From NCBI RefSeq assembly GCF_016901835.1, contig NZ_JACJKX010000010.1:1-64000 (forward strand): DNA of 64,000 nucleotides, written 5' to 3'. Shown in pieces: positions 8,797-18,774 of this stretch; the first letter of the stretch is position 1; every line of letters begins with the position of its first letter. This DNA is from Parasutterella secunda. GTDB taxonomy: Bacteria > Pseudomonadota > Gammaproteobacteria > Burkholderiales > Burkholderiaceae_F. The notes under the pieces were generated by a model that ran no database searches, was not told where the DNA came from, and saw only the letters and a program-made list of their open reading frames with translations. The translations under genes and the position numbers were made by a program.

Positions 8797-9258
8797 TTAG
8801 TCTTGAATTTCAACGATTGCTGTGAGTTCGGTTGCAGCCCCTTCAGGTAGCTCATAAGCCCCTAGGGCAATTCGAGTGCCGACTCCTGCTGTGCCATAAA
8901 GCTCTCTGAAAAGTTCTGATGCGCCGTTAATCACCTGGGGATGATCTTCAAATCCCTTCGCACAACGCACAAATCCGGTCAGATGGACAAATTGCTTGAT
9001 GCGGTCCAAGTCTCCGAGTTCACGTTTGAGAACAGACAAAATGTTCAAAGCGCTCAGTTTGGCGGCTTCTTTGCCTTCCTCAATTGTCAGATCCTCGCCG
9101 ACAACGCCTTTAATTTGCAAAACACTGTTAATGTCAGGCGTTTGTCCTGAGACATAGACAAGGTTGCCGACGCGGCGGGTGTAAACGTAGAGCCCGGCGG
9201 GATCGGCAACCGGCGGTAATTCAAGACCTAACTCTTTGAGCTTTGATTCAATAATCAT
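8797..9258 (-). CDS. RidA family protein
   Basis: YjgF/YER057c/UK114-fold protein, 153 residues from the ATG at 9258 (AAGGG upstream). Members form trimers, and the best known, RidA, hydrolyses reactive enamine/imine products of PLP dehydratases. Visible family features are VYVSGQTPD near the N terminus, LNILSVLKRELGDLDRI, and an end of the type VGTRIALGAYELP. It is longer than the roughly 128-residue RidA proper and lacks the RidA-type Arg-Val-Ala context, so it belongs to a subgroup of unproven activity. It is convergent with the threonine aldolase. Confidence 0.78.
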   Translation of the reverse strand: MIIESKLKELGLELPPVADPAGLYVYTRRVGNLVYVSGQTPDINSVLQIKGVVGEDLTIEEGKEAAKLSALNILSVLKRELGDLDRIKQFVHLTGFVRCAKGFEDHPQVINGASELFRELYGTAGVGTRIALGAYELPEGAATELTAIVEIQD

Positions 9259-9287
9259 TAACAAACCCTTGTTTTGAGAAAGTGATT

Positions 9288-9319
9288 TAAAAATCGGTTG
9301 ACCGACTGGTCAACCGATT
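9288..9319 (-). terminator. Terminator of the SulP transporter gene
   Basis: AATCGGTTGACC (9292-9303) pairs with GGTCAACCGATT (9308-9319). On the minus strand TTTTTAAATC follows. Strong. Confidence 0.82.
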
Positions 9320-9325
9320 CACAAA

Positions 9326-11032
9326 TTAAGCGATATTTCTTAAAAGTTCTCGGGCCAGACGCTCCGCTTCGAACATATTTTCGACCATGTTTCGTCCTAA
9401 CGTTTGGGCGATACCGGTTCGTTCAAGCTGGTGCAAGGTGTGGCCGCTTGCCCCGCAGATGATGAGTTCAAAGTTGCGGCGCTTTAGAGCACGCAGGTAG
9501 GTGGCAAGAATATCCATGGCCGAATTGTCGATATTCATCAAAGCCGTGCAATTGAGGATGACCACCTTATTGGCATCTCTGGCGGTGATGCGCTTGGGAT
9601 CTGTCATGTGAGAAAGCTTAGAGACAGAACCGAAGAAAAGAGAACCTTGTAAACGCCAAGCTTCAATGCCTTCAGGGGTATCGGCAGGCAAAGTCATCTG
9701 CGTAACTTTTGTGAGCGTATTCATGCGGTAGATGAAGAACAGGCACGAGATCACCAGACCCACTTCCACCGCGACCGTAAGGTCAAAAATAACAGTGAGC
9801 AGGAAGGTTGCAATGAGGGTTGTCTTATAAGACATCGTCATGCGACGCAAGCGTTTAAATTCCGCCCAATTGCCCATATTCAAAGCGACATTGAGCAAAA
9901 TAGCAGAAAGCGCTGCAAGAGGAATATTGGAAGCTAAAGGAGCTGCTGCCAAAATCACCACTAACAAAGTAATCGCATGTACGACACCGGAGACGGGGGA
10001 GACCGCACCGCTTTTAATGTTGGTGACCGTACGGGCAATGGTACCGGTTGCAGGGATCCCGCCGAAGAAGGGGACAACGAGATTAGCAATGCCTTGTCCC
10101 ATCAGTTCCTGATTGGGATTGTGTCGATCATCGGTTAAGGTGTCGGCCACACGTGCACAAAGCAACGATTCAATGGAACCCAAAAGGGCAATGGTGACCA
10201 TCGGTCCCACTAAATGGCGGATATTGTCCCAATCGAAAGTAGGAATTTGAAGAGAGGGAAGCGTTTGAGGAATGCCACCGAATTTACTGCCGATTGTTTC
10301 AACCGGAAGGTTAAAGCTCGTGACCGCAAGAGTCGAGACGATCAACACAATAACGGTGCCCGGGATTTTGGCAATCCATCGTTTCCATTGGGCTACGCGA
10401 CTTGAGGTGTCATTGGGCCAGAAGCGCACGATGAGAAAGGACACGAGAGCAATCCCCAAGGCGTAAAAATTGACAGTGTTAATGTGTGCTGAAATCGCAC
10501 TCATCTGACCGAAGAAATCCGCGGGCATCTTATCGATGCTGAGGCCAAAGAAATCTTTAATCTGAGACAGACCGATCAATACGGCGATGCCGTTTGTGAA
10601 GCCGATCACAATGGAAATCGGTATGAAACGGATAAAGCTGCCTATTTTGAATAGCCCCATCAGTATCAGCAATATGCCGCTGCCGATCGTGGCGATCATC
10701 AGGTTGGCCAAGCCGTAGTTGGCGATGATGCCGTAAATGATCACGATGAAGGCACCGGCCGGTCCTCCGATCTGAACCCGACAGCCGCCCAGAATGGCGA
10801 TTAAGAAGCCTGCAATGATAGAGGTGTAGATACCTGCTTCCGGTGTCACACCGGAGGCAATAGCAAAGGCCATAGCCAGAGGGAGAGCAACCATGCCCAC
10901 GGTCAAACCCGAGCTGATATCACGGGTGAGACTTCTGGCATTGTAGTGCCCGATCAGGTCAAAGCTCGCCGGATGAAACGGCTCTAAAGGAATATGTTCC
11001 TTAAAGTTCTTAAAAGCTTGAGCAAAGCTCAT
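9326..11032 (-). CDS. SulP family anion transporter
   Basis: Inner-membrane anion carrier of the SLC26/SulP family, 568 residues. The N-terminal part carries the family signature region (GLTVGMVALPLAMAFAIASG) and many hydrophobic helices up to about residue 430. A C-terminal STAS domain follows (about 450-560; VVILNCTALMNIDNSAMDIL). The substrate could be sulfate, bicarbonate or a dicarboxylate; sequence alone does not decide. It is monocistronic, between metG and its own terminator. The ribosome site is weak. Confidence 0.88.
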   Translation of the reverse strand: MSFAQAFKNFKEHIPLEPFHPASFDLIGHYNARSLTRDISSGLTVGMVALPLAMAFAIASGVTPEAGIYTSIIAGFLIAILGGCRVQIGGPAGAFIVIIYGIIANYGLANLMIATIGSGILLILMGLFKIGSFIRFIPISIVIGFTNGIAVLIGLSQIKDFFGLSIDKMPADFFGQMSAISAHINTVNFYALGIALVSFLIVRFWPNDTSSRVAQWKRWIAKIPGTVIVLIVSTLAVTSFNLPVETIGSKFGGIPQTLPSLQIPTFDWDNIRHLVGPMVTIALLGSIESLLCARVADTLTDDRHNPNQELMGQGIANLVVPFFGGIPATGTIARTVTNIKSGAVSPVSGVVHAITLLVVILAAAPLASNIPLAALSAILLNVALNMGNWAEFKRLRRMTMSYKTTLIATFLLTVIFDLTVAVEVGLVISCLFFIYRMNTLTKVTQMTLPADTPEGIEAWRLQGSLFFGSVSKLSHMTDPKRITARDANKVVILNCTALMNIDNSAMDILATYLRALKRRNFELIICGASGHTLHQLERTGIAQTLGRNMVENMFEAERLARELLRNIA

Positions 11033-11076
11033 TTTATTTTAGAAAAGAGAGTAAGTTAGGTTGTTAAAACCGATTG

Positions 11077-11104
11077 GCAAAACAGTTGGCATTAGCCAAC
11101 TGTT
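11077..11104 (-). terminator. Probable terminator of metG
   Basis: AACAGTTGGC (11081-11090) pairs with GCCAACTGTT (11095-11104) around ATTA. The minus-strand T run is short (TTTTG), so efficiency is uncertain. Confidence 0.55.
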
Positions 11105-11132
11105 TTGATCGGGGTTATTGGTAAATCAAAAA

Positions 11133-13181
11133 TCAGCGCAAACGCATACCGGGCTTGGCACCTTCTTGAGGTTCAAGGATAAAGAGTCCGTCTTTATCGT
11201 CAGCGCCGCTTGCCGACAAGAGCATCCCTTCGCTGACGCCAAAGCGCATCTTGCGCGGTGCAAGGTTGGCAATCACGACAGTGAGTTTGCCTTCCAAGTC
11301 TTCGGGCTTGTACCAGGCTTGGATACCGGAGAAAATATTGCGGGTCTTGCCTTCACCGATATCAACCGTTAAGCGCAACAGTTTGGAAGAGCCTTCAACT
11401 TTTTCGCACTTGACGATCTTAGCTACACGCATATCAAGCTTGGCAAAGTCATTAATGGTGACTTCAGGTGCAATTTCCTCACCGCAGGGAGCAACAGGTT
11501 TGACTTCTTCAACCACCGGCGGAATCAAAGCGTCAAGCTGCTTGATGTCGCAGCGCTGCATCAGGTGAGAGAAGGGCTTGATTTGATTGTCCGAAGTAAG
11601 CGGACGAAGAGCGCTTTCCCAATTGAGTTCGCCACAGTTTAAGAATTCTTCCACCTTGGCTGCCGTTGCAGGAAGCACAGGTTTGAGCATCAAAGTCATC
11701 AGGCGGAAAGCTTCCAAAGCCACCGAGCAGACTTCGTGCAATTTGTCACGGTTTTCTTCCGATTTGGCCAATTCCCACGGTTTTTCACGGTCGATGTATT
11801 CGTTGACGCTATCGGCCATAGACATGATGGAGCGCAGGGCACGGGAGTACTCTCTTAAGTTATAGAGGGCCGCAATGCCTTCAACGGCGTTGCGCATCAC
11901 CTTAATAAGAGTATGGTCGGCCACATTGTCGCTGACACGTGCGTTAAAGCGCTTGACGATAAATCCTGCAGCACGGCTGGCAATATTAACGTACTTACCG
12001 ATCAAGTCGGAGTTCACTCGAGCCATGAAGTCGCTCTTACTGAAGTCGACGTCATCGTTGGTCGGGCCCATCTTGGCAGCGAGATAGTAACGCAGCCATT
12101 CGGCGTTCATGCCGAGTTCCAAATACTTCAAGGGGCTGATGCCGGTGCCGCGGCTCTTACTCATTTTGCGGCCGTCAACCGTCATGAAACCGTGTACGAA
12201 CACATTGTCGGGCGTACGGTAGGGTTGGCCGGAGAATTTAAGCATGGCAGGCCAAAAGAGCGTATGGAAGTACACGATGTCCTTACCGATGAAGTGGATT
12301 TGCTCGGTCTTTTCATCATCGAGGAACTTCCAGAAATCAAATCCTTGCTTTTTGGCGTAATTCATGAGGCTGGCGTAATAGCCGACCGGAGCATCCAACC
12401 AGACATAGAAATACTTACCCGGAGCGTCGGGGATCGGGATGCCGAAATAGGGTTCATCGCGCGAAATATCCCAGTCACCGAGTTTGCCTTCGGCTAGCCA
12501 CTCTTCATCCTTGGCACGGATTTCGGGTTGAACACGGTCCACACCGCTTTTACCTTTACCGTTGACCCAGTCGCGAAGGAAAGCAACACAGGCAGGATCG
12601 GACAGACGGAAGAAATAGTGCGTGGATTTACGCAATTCGGGTTTGGCGCCTGACAAAGCCGAGAAGGGATTGATCAATTCTGTCGGAGAGTAAACGGCGC
12701 CGCACTTTTCACAGTTGTCACCGTATTGGTCTTCAGCTCCGCAGCGCGGGCAAGTGCCCTTGATGAAGCGGTCGGCAAGGAACATGCCCTTGACCGGGTC
12801 ATAGAATTGTTCGATATCTTTCGTGTAGATCAAGCCGGCAGCTTTCAAGCGTTTGTAAATGTCTTGCGAGAGCATGACATTTTCTTCGCTGTCGGTGGAG
12901 TACCAATGGTCGAATTTGATATGGAAGCCATCGAGGTACTGTTTGCGGCCCGCAGCGATGCGTGCTACGAATTCCTGCGGCGTGATGCCCTCTTTTTGGG
13001 CAGCGATCATCATCGGGGCACCATGAGTGTCGTCCGCTCCGACGAAGTGAACGGTATGACCGTACATTCGCTGCGTCCGAACCCAGATGTCGGCCTGAAT
13101 ATATTCCATGATGTGGCCGATATGGAAATGCCCATTGGCATACGGCAGGGCGGTCGTAACGAATATTTGACGTTTTTGCAT
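11133..13181 (-). CDS. metG: Methionine-tRNA ligase
   Basis: Class I aminoacyl-tRNA synthetase charging tRNA-Met, 682 residues. HIGH motif at 20-23, four-Cys zinc knuckle at Cys144/147/157/160 and KMSKS at about 339-343 are all present. An anticodon-binding helical domain follows, and a C-terminal tRNA-binding OB domain (about 580-682; [20 protein letters not shown]) promotes dimerisation. Length matches the E. coli-type dimeric enzyme. It is divergent from apbC, as often seen in Proteobacteria. Confidence 0.97.
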   Translation of the reverse strand: MQKRQIFVTTALPYANGHFHIGHIMEYIQADIWVRTQRMYGHTVHFVGADDTHGAPMMIAAQKEGITPQEFVARIAAGRKQYLDGFHIKFDHWYSTDSEENVMLSQDIYKRLKAAGLIYTKDIEQFYDPVKGMFLADRFIKGTCPRCGAEDQYGDNCEKCGAVYSPTELINPFSALSGAKPELRKSTHYFFRLSDPACVAFLRDWVNGKGKSGVDRVQPEIRAKDEEWLAEGKLGDWDISRDEPYFGIPIPDAPGKYFYVWLDAPVGYYASLMNYAKKQGFDFWKFLDDEKTEQIHFIGKDIVYFHTLFWPAMLKFSGQPYRTPDNVFVHGFMTVDGRKMSKSRGTGISPLKYLELGMNAEWLRYYLAAKMGPTNDDVDFSKSDFMARVNSDLIGKYVNIASRAAGFIVKRFNARVSDNVADHTLIKVMRNAVEGIAALYNLREYSRALRSIMSMADSVNEYIDREKPWELAKSEENRDKLHEVCSVALEAFRLMTLMLKPVLPATAAKVEEFLNCGELNWESALRPLTSDNQIKPFSHLMQRCDIKQLDALIPPVVEEVKPVAPCGEEIAPEVTINDFAKLDMRVAKIVKCEKVEGSSKLLRLTVDIGEGKTRNIFSGIQAWYKPEDLEGKLTVVIANLAPRKMRFGVSEGMLLSASGADDKDGLFILEPQEGAKPGMRLR

Positions 13182-13395
13182 AATGAAATGTCCCGTAAAA
13201 TGACCGGATAAAAAGACAAAGAGGTCAATATTTTAGCAAAGCGCCCTAAAATTCTCTCGCCTTAACGGCTTGAGTCGGGATGTAGAGTATTACTGTTAAA
13301 AGAGCTCAGGTTTAGGATTGAACCGACCGTATACCTCTTGAGGTTGAAACGAAAAAATCGGAAAATACGCAGTGTTGATTGAAAGGAGTCCGATT

Positions 13396-14466
13396 GTGAA
13401 TAAAAAAGAAGCGATTCTGAAAGTGTTGGGAGAGGTCGTTGATCCCTGGATGAAAACCGATTACCTGACTGCCCGCATGGCTAAAGTCAGTGAAGATGGT
13501 GAATCCGTAACGATTGAATTGGGATACCCGGCCAAAAGTGTTAAAGAGGATATCCAGAATCAGGTTGTAAAGGCTCTTGAAGCAGCCGGTCTTCAAGCTA
13601 AGGTTGAAGTTGAGCAAAAAATCATTGCTCACGCCGTTCAGCGCACACTTAAAGTACTGCCTAATGTTAAAAATATCATTGCCGTCTCCAGCGGTAAGGG
13701 AGGTGTCGGTAAGAGTACGGTTGCAGCCAACGTTGCGTTGGCCTTAGCGGCCGAAGGAGCCAAAGTGGGGGTTCTTGATGCCGATATCTATGGTCCGAGT
13801 CAGCCCATGATGTTGGGAGCGTTGGGTCGACCCATGACCAATGACGGTCAAAATATGAATCCGATTGAGTCTCTTGGGCTTGAAATTAACTCCATCGGTT
13901 TTTTAATTGATCCTGACGAACCCATGATTTGGCGCGGTCCTTTGGTTGCACAGGCCCTGACTCAATTATTGACTCTGACCAACTGGCATGATCTTGACTA
14001 TTTGGTCATTGATATGCCCCCGGGAACAGGTGATATCCAATTGACTCTGTCGCAAACTGTGCCCGTCACCGGCGCTATCGTTGTCACAACTCCGCAGGAT
14101 ATTGCGCTACTTGATGCCAAAAAAGGACTCAGGATGTTCCAAAAGGTTAATGTGCCGATTTTAGGACTGGTTGAGAACATGTCTGTTTTTGTCTGTCCTC
14201 AGTGCGGTCATGTGGAGCATATCTTCGGTGAGGGCGGTGCCAAACGCATGAGTGAAACCTATCATGTAGACGTACTCGGTCAATTGCCGCTTGATGCCGG
14301 TATCCGCAAGGAAGCCGATTCAGGAGCCCCGACGGTTGTTTCTTCGCCGGATTCCTTGGCCGGAAAAATTTATCGGGAAATTGCTCTTAAAGCAGCGGCA
14401 GCCATTGCGAAAACGGCAAAAGATATGTCTTTGAAGATGCCGAGCGTGCGGGTGGAGAATAACTGA
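13396..14466 (+). CDS. apbC: Iron-sulfur cluster carrier ApbC/Mrp
   Basis: Mrp/NBP35 P-loop ATPase that loads iron-sulfur clusters onto target proteins, 356 residues. An N-terminal DUF59/MIP18-like domain (about 1-85) precedes the deviant Walker A GKGGVGKST (about 100-108) and a conserved CPQC cluster site near 263. I chose the GTG at 13396 because AAGGAG stands seven bases before it; in-frame codons further upstream lack a site. Its stop overlaps the next start by one base, so the two are coupled. TAAAAT at 13247-13252 may be the promoter -10. Confidence 0.93.
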   Translation: MNKKEAILKVLGEVVDPWMKTDYLTARMAKVSEDGESVTIELGYPAKSVKEDIQNQVVKALEAAGLQAKVEVEQKIIAHAVQRTLKVLPNVKNIIAVSSGKGGVGKSTVAANVALALAAEGAKVGVLDADIYGPSQPMMLGALGRPMTNDGQNMNPIESLGLEINSIGFLIDPDEPMIWRGPLVAQALTQLLTLTNWHDLDYLVIDMPPGTGDIQLTLSQTVPVTGAIVVTTPQDIALLDAKKGLRMFQKVNVPILGLVENMSVFVCPQCGHVEHIFGEGGAKRMSETYHVDVLGQLPLDAGIRKEADSGAPTVVSSPDSLAGKIYREIALKAAAAIAKTAKDMSLKMPSVRVENN

Positions 14467-15452
14467 TGCCTTTGGTTACCCCTGATTACAGGGCGCCGAG
14501 ATGGCTTGCGGGCGCTCAGATTCAAACGATTTTTGCAGCCAAAGTGTGTAAAAAGCCTGAGGTTGTCTATCGACGCGAGCGATGGGATACGCCCGACGGC
14601 GATTTCACCGATATTGATTGGGCGACTCCTGAACCGGCAGATCCGAAAACGCCTATCGTTGTGCATTTCCATGGCCTGGAGGGTAGCTCCAGAAGCCACT
14701 ACGCTCTTGCTCTCATGCATGAAACAGTCAATCGCGGTTGGCGAGGTTGTGTATCACTTTTCAGAAGTTGCTCCGGTGAACTCAATCGCAGCATTAAAAC
14801 GTATCACGCGGGCGACATTGATCAGGTGCAATGGGTGCTTGAAACGGTCCATTCGCGCTACCCCCAAGCTCCCATTTATGCCGTAGGCGTGTCGCTCGGG
14901 GGCAATCAATTGGCTCTTTTTTGTGGAAAGAGAGCAAAAACTGCCAAAAAACTTCTGACCGCAGCTGTTTCGGTTGCTGCTCCGGTTGATCTGGTAGCCG
15001 GCAGTAATCTGTTGCGTTTCGGTTTCAATCGCCTGTACTCCAAAATGTTTTTGGATACGCTCATTCCGAAAGTATTGAAAAAATGCGAACTGATGCCGCA
15101 AATGCGGGAATTGGTTGATGAGGAAGCAATCAGGAAGTGCAAAAACTTTTATGACTTTGATTCTCTCTATACCGCTCCGGTTCACGGTTTCAAAAGTGCA
15201 ATGGACTACTGGACAAAAGCTTCAGCTAAACCGTGGCTGAAGTTTGTGGAAGTACCGCTTTTGCTTTTGAATGCTAAAAACGATCCCTTTATGCCTGAAT
15301 GGGCTCTGCCGACATTAGAAGACGTCTCCGAAATGGTTTGGCTGGATCAACCGGCAGAAGGTGGTCACGTGGGATTTCCGACAGGTAATCCTCCCGGAAA
15401 AATCGATTATTTGCCTAAGCGCATTTATCGCTTCTTTCTTGAGCGCCAATAA
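14466..15452 (+). CDS. yheT: YheT-like alpha/beta hydrolase
   Basis: Cytosolic alpha/beta-fold hydrolase of the YheT family (328 residues). FHGLEGSSRSHYALAL is the family signature near residue 65. The nucleophile elbow VGVSLGGNQLAL holds the Ser, and the C-terminal GGHVGFP supplies the His. The ATG overlaps the TGA of apbC (ATGA), which implies translational coupling. The natural substrate is unknown. Confidence 0.88.
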   Translation: MPLVTPDYRAPRWLAGAQIQTIFAAKVCKKPEVVYRRERWDTPDGDFTDIDWATPEPADPKTPIVVHFHGLEGSSRSHYALALMHETVNRGWRGCVSLFRSCSGELNRSIKTYHAGDIDQVQWVLETVHSRYPQAPIYAVGVSLGGNQLALFCGKRAKTAKKLLTAAVSVAAPVDLVAGSNLLRFGFNRLYSKMFLDTLIPKVLKKCELMPQMRELVDEEAIRKCKNFYDFDSLYTAPVHGFKSAMDYWTKASAKPWLKFVEVPLLLLNAKNDPFMPEWALPTLEDVSEMVWLDQPAEGGHVGFPTGNPPGKIDYLPKRIYRFFLERQ

Positions 15453-15455
15453 CAA

Positions 15456-15494
15456 AAGAGACTGATAGATTCGAAAATGAGTTGTCAGTCTCTT
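15456..15494. terminator. Bidirectional terminator
   Basis: AAGAGACTGA (15456-15465) pairs with TCAGTCTCTT (15485-15494), with T-rich flanks on both strands. It separates convergent yheT and the GNAT gene. Confidence 0.7.
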
Positions 15495-15499
15495 CTCTT

Positions 15500-16147
15500 T
15501 CAGAAGTAGTCTTTTTGCATCGCGACAACTTCGTCAAAACGCTTCTGAGTGGGTGTGCCACTTATTTTTTCTTTCGTCGGAAATTGCCGGTCAAACAAAG
15601 AGGCTTCCTGAGAGTCAAACTCATAGATCTCATTTTCAAAATATCGGCCGGCTAATTCTTTATCGTTAGGATTCCTCAACCACAATATCTGCAAGGCTGC
15701 TGCAAATTTGTTGTCTTTTGTACGGATGGAGTATTTTTCAGCTGGCTCAAAGCCGTTTTTGCTGTAGTAGGCCGGGTCGCCGCAAAGCAAAATAGCTTTG
15801 TAGCCCATCCGGACAGCCTGTTGACGCATCAGTTCAATAAGTCTGCGGCCCACACCCGTGCGCTGAAAGGCCGGTAAAACACCGATCGGACCGAGACTTA
15901 AAACGGTATGCTTTTGCCCGTCATCGCCTTCAATATAAGATTGAACACTGATGACATTACCGATAATGCGTCCGTCTTTGACTGCAACAAAATCCAACGA
16001 TTCGATAAAAGCGCTGCTTTGCCGTATTTGATGCAGCATAAAATGTTCAAAGCATCCGGGACAGTACACGTTCCAGAATGCCTCTCGAATCATGTTTTCC
16101 GTTTCTCGATAATCATCAGGTGTTTCAAGTCTGTATTCAATAGTCAT
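15500..16147 (-). CDS. GNAT-family N-acetyltransferase (YhbS-like)
   Basis: Acetyl-CoA-dependent transferase of the GNAT superfamily, 215 residues. Motif A, LSLGPIGVLPAFQRTGVGRR, binds the cofactor pyrophosphate. LCGDPAYYSKNGFEPAEKY is the YhbS-like motif B region. The C-terminal roughly 60 residues extend past the core. The acceptor is unknown. It is monocistronic. Confidence 0.82.
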   Translation of the reverse strand: MTIEYRLETPDDYRETENMIREAFWNVYCPGCFEHFMLHQIRQSSAFIESLDFVAVKDGRIIGNVISVQSYIEGDDGQKHTVLSLGPIGVLPAFQRTGVGRRLIELMRQQAVRMGYKAILLCGDPAYYSKNGFEPAEKYSIRTKDNKFAAALQILWLRNPNDKELAGRYFENEIYEFDSQEASLFDRQFPTKEKISGTPTQKRFDEVVAMQKDYF

Positions 16148-16246
16148 TTTTCTTTAAAAAAAGGAGCGCATTTTTGTCGAAAAATTGTAGCAAGTGTTCT
16201 GAAAATCTATACAATTTCGACTTCAATGATTTAATCGAAAACGTTG

Positions 16247-16300
16247 CCGCGTCGGTTTGTGCTACCGGGTCTGCGGTTCCGTAATTTAACGGAGGCTCTT
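16247..16300 (+). promoter_or_regulatory. Structured leader hiding the ribosome site of the VUT gene
   Basis: Outer stem CCGC (16247-16250) with GCGG (16273-16276) encloses CGGT (16253-16256) with ACCG (16264-16267). A second hairpin, TCCGT (16278-16282) with ACGGA (16289-16293), overlaps the GGAGG ribosome site (16291-16295), five bases before the ATG. The gene is a queuosine-precursor transporter, so a preQ1-type riboswitch is the obvious guess. I cannot fit the known preQ1-I consensus: no A-rich tail with CUAA. Confidence 0.4.
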
Positions 16301-16864
16301 ATGTCGCATAAGTGGCTCAACAAGGAAACGCTTTGCGGCCTTGTTGCATTAACGCTTTTTATTCTGACGATTCCTTTAAGCAATTGGGTCGTTGTCAATG
16401 TCGGTTTGGTTTGTGAACCGAACGGCCCGTGTCTTATTCCGGTTTGGCCCGGATTGATGGCTCCCTCGGCGGTCATGATTGCCGGTGCGGCTTTGGTTTT
16501 AAGAAACGCCGTACAGGCTTTCTTGGGTGCGTATTTCTCTTTGGTCGCTATCGCTGTCGGTACCGCACTGTCGGCGCTTTTCGCTTCACCGTCTTTGGTT
16601 TTGGCTTCTGCTGCGGCGTTCTGTTTTTCTGAATTGGCAGACTTCGCAGTTTATACGCCGATGAGAAAACGCTTCCCTGCTTTTTCAGTTGTGATGGCGG
16701 GCTTAGCCGGTTCTGTGATTGACAGCGCTATCTTCCTGACACTGGCTTTCGGTAGCATCGAATTTATCTTCGGCCAGGTGTTGGGAAAATTTTGGATGTC
16801 TCTTTTAGCGGGCATCGTGATTCGTTATTTCAGATCTCGCCTGGCTACTACGCCCAAATTCTAA
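16301..16864 (+). CDS. VUT family queuosine precursor transporter
   Basis: DUF165/VUT (YhhQ-type) inner-membrane transporter, 187 residues with about six hydrophobic segments. Family-diagnostic stretches are LAPS/APSAVMIAG, CFSELADFAVYTPMRKRF and SVIDSAIFLTLAFGS. The family takes up preQ0/preQ1 for tRNA queuosine. I chose the ATG at 16301, which has GGAGG five bases upstream, over an unsupported in-frame start at 16244. It faces queC tail to tail, which supports a queuosine role. Confidence 0.85.
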   Translation: MSHKWLNKETLCGLVALTLFILTIPLSNWVVVNVGLVCEPNGPCLIPVWPGLMAPSAVMIAGAALVLRNAVQAFLGAYFSLVAIAVGTALSALFASPSLVLASAAAFCFSELADFAVYTPMRKRFPAFSVVMAGLAGSVIDSAIFLTLAFGSIEFIFGQVLGKFWMSLLAGIVIRYFRSRLATTPKF

Positions 16865-16874
16865 AATCTCGCCG

Positions 16875-16906
16875 AAAGCGACAGACCAAAAAATTCTGTC
16901 GCTTTT
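16875..16906 (+). terminator. Terminator between VUT gene and queC
   Basis: AAAGCGACAGA (16875-16885) pairs with TCTGTCGCTTT (16895-16905), followed by TTTT. It closes the VUT transcript. Confidence 0.78.
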
Positions 16907-16925
16907 GACTTTCCGGCTGAACTTT

Positions 16926-17639
16926 TCAGTGCTCATTCTTCTTTGCTAAAAATTCTTCAAATCCTTTTTGGCGCAGAAGACAGGCTGGGCACTTGCCGCA
17001 GCCGTAGCCCCATTCATGGAAATGTTCGTGATCACCCTCGTAACAGGTGTGGGTATTTTTAACGAGAAAGTCAACGAGTTTTTCTCCGCCGATTTCCTGA
17101 GCTAATTCCCATGTTTGAGCCTTCGTTTTAAACATTAATGGCGTCAAAATTTCGATGTCCCAATCCATTCCGAGACTGAGAGCCTTTTGCATGGCGTCCA
17201 TTGTGTCGCGGCGGCAATCCGGATAGCCTGAATAATCGGCTTGGCCGACTCCGGTAATAATGGTGTGAATTTGACTCAGATAAGCTCTTGCAGCGACATA
17301 AGTCATGAACATTAAATTGCGTGCCGGTACAAAAGAAGTCGGTAAACCTCGATCACCTTGGGCTGTAATTTCTTTTTGATCGGATGTTAAAGCACTTAAG
17401 GCCACTTGACCGAATGTATGCGCATCGATAACGAGATCGCTTGCCAAGTGCTTCGCCAAATGAGGAAACTCAATAGGAATTTTTTCCAGAATTTCACGAC
17501 GGCATTGCAGTTCGATGCGATTGCGCTGCCCGTAATCGAAGCCGACGGTTTCCACATAATCAAAGTTTTTTAGCGCCCAGAATAAGCACGTCGTGGAATC
17601 CTGACCGCCCGAAAAACTGACAATGGCGCGAGTTTGCAT
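16926..17639 (-). CDS. queC: 7-cyano-7-deazaguanine synthase QueC
   Basis: Converts carboxy-deazaguanine to preQ0 with ATP and ammonia in queuosine biosynthesis. It is 237 residues from the ATG at 17639, with AAAGGA upstream; an in-frame TTG at 17654 overlaps that site and was rejected. PP-loop SGGQDS at 10-15 and the C-terminal zinc site CGKCPACLLR identify the family. Other queuosine enzymes are not in the window. Confidence 0.95.
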   Translation of the reverse strand: MQTRAIVSFSGGQDSTTCLFWALKNFDYVETVGFDYGQRNRIELQCRREILEKIPIEFPHLAKHLASDLVIDAHTFGQVALSALTSDQKEITAQGDRGLPTSFVPARNLMFMTYVAARAYLSQIHTIITGVGQADYSGYPDCRRDTMDAMQKALSLGMDWDIEILTPLMFKTKAQTWELAQEIGGEKLVDFLVKNTHTCYEGDHEHFHEWGYGCGKCPACLLRQKGFEEFLAKKNEH

Positions 17640-17741
17640 GACCAATCCTTTCAATTTGGCAATTCGGTCGTTGAGTCTAACGCATTTTCTGTTCGCTTTC
17701 TGTGCTAATCTTCGGGAAAATTTTTGAAAGATTGAGTTTCA

Positions 17742-18710
17742 ATGCAAGACAAGACTGCCGTCATTTTGATGAATACCGGATCGCCTGCGGCTCCTACGGC
17801 CGGGGCACTTCGTACTTATCTGAAGGATTTTCTATCCGATCCGCGCATCATTGAGTTGCCGGCCTGGATTTGGCAGCCGATTTTAAGAGGCATTATTTTG
17901 CGCACTCGTCCGGCAAAGAGCGCCGAGCGGTATAAAAAGATCTGGATGCCAGACGGATCACCTTTAATGGTTTACAGTCAAAAATTGGTTGAAGCACTCA
18001 ATGAGCGACTCTCCGGTAATACTACCGTTGCCATGGCAATGAAGGTCGGTGCACCTTCGGTGAAAACGACGGTGCAACGTTTGAAGGGTGAGGGTTATAA
18101 ACGGTTTATCTTCTTTCCGATGTTTGCTCAGTATTCGACCCAAACAACTGAATCCTGTTTGGATTCTGTCAGAGAAACTGAAAACCTCGATTCAGAAGGT
18201 TTCAGTTGGGATTGGATCAAACCGTATTATGATCGGCATGAATTTATTGACATTTTGGCTCAAAAGATAGCATTACAGCGCACGGCCGGAGCACATTTGG
18301 TGATGAGTTTTCATGGTATTCCGGTTAAAAGCATTAAAAAAGGCAGCCCTTATGAGCATCAATGTCGGCAAACGGCTTTTGAGATCGCTCGTAAATTGAA
18401 TTTATCAGAGGGTGAGTACAGCATTGCTTATCAATCCAGATTCGGTAACGATCATTGGTTGCAACCTTATCTGACCGGGCACGTTGAAGAGCTTGTCCGC
18501 AAAGGAACTAAGGCAATTGATGTGGTGTGCCTGTCTTTCAGTGTGGATTGTTTGGAGACTCTTGAAGAAATCGGCATTGAATTGAAGGATCACTTCATCC
18601 GTGTAGGTGGCGAGAGGTTTAATTTGATTGCCTGTCTAAATGATGATCCTCAAGCCGTTGATTTTTATTTGACTTTGATTGAGGAAAAACTTAACAATCC
18701 GTCGTTCTGA
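17742..18710 (+). CDS. hemH: Ferrochelatase
   Basis: Inserts ferrous iron into protoporphyrin IX, the last step of protoheme synthesis; 322 residues. Family features are NTGSP near the N terminus, the catalytic His in MSFHGIPV, YQSRFG, and the acidic ETLEEIGIEL near the C terminus. hemC and hemD lie about 32 kb away in this window, so heme genes are dispersed. The start ATG has only a weak ribosome site. Confidence 0.95.
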   Translation: MQDKTAVILMNTGSPAAPTAGALRTYLKDFLSDPRIIELPAWIWQPILRGIILRTRPAKSAERYKKIWMPDGSPLMVYSQKLVEALNERLSGNTTVAMAMKVGAPSVKTTVQRLKGEGYKRFIFFPMFAQYSTQTTESCLDSVRETENLDSEGFSWDWIKPYYDRHEFIDILAQKIALQRTAGAHLVMSFHGIPVKSIKKGSPYEHQCRQTAFEIARKLNLSEGEYSIAYQSRFGNDHWLQPYLTGHVEELVRKGTKAIDVVCLSFSVDCLETLEEIGIELKDHFIRVGGERFNLIACLNDDPQAVDFYLTLIEEKLNNPSF

Positions 18711-18774
18711 AAAGGACTGAGATTTTCCTGTTCAGAAGGTATCAACTTTTTGTCAGAGCAAGACGAAGTATTTT

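Noticed and set aside
13372-13395. Earlier in-frame start for apbC
   Set aside because: The AAGGAG ribosome site lies inside this stretch and points to the GTG at 13396.
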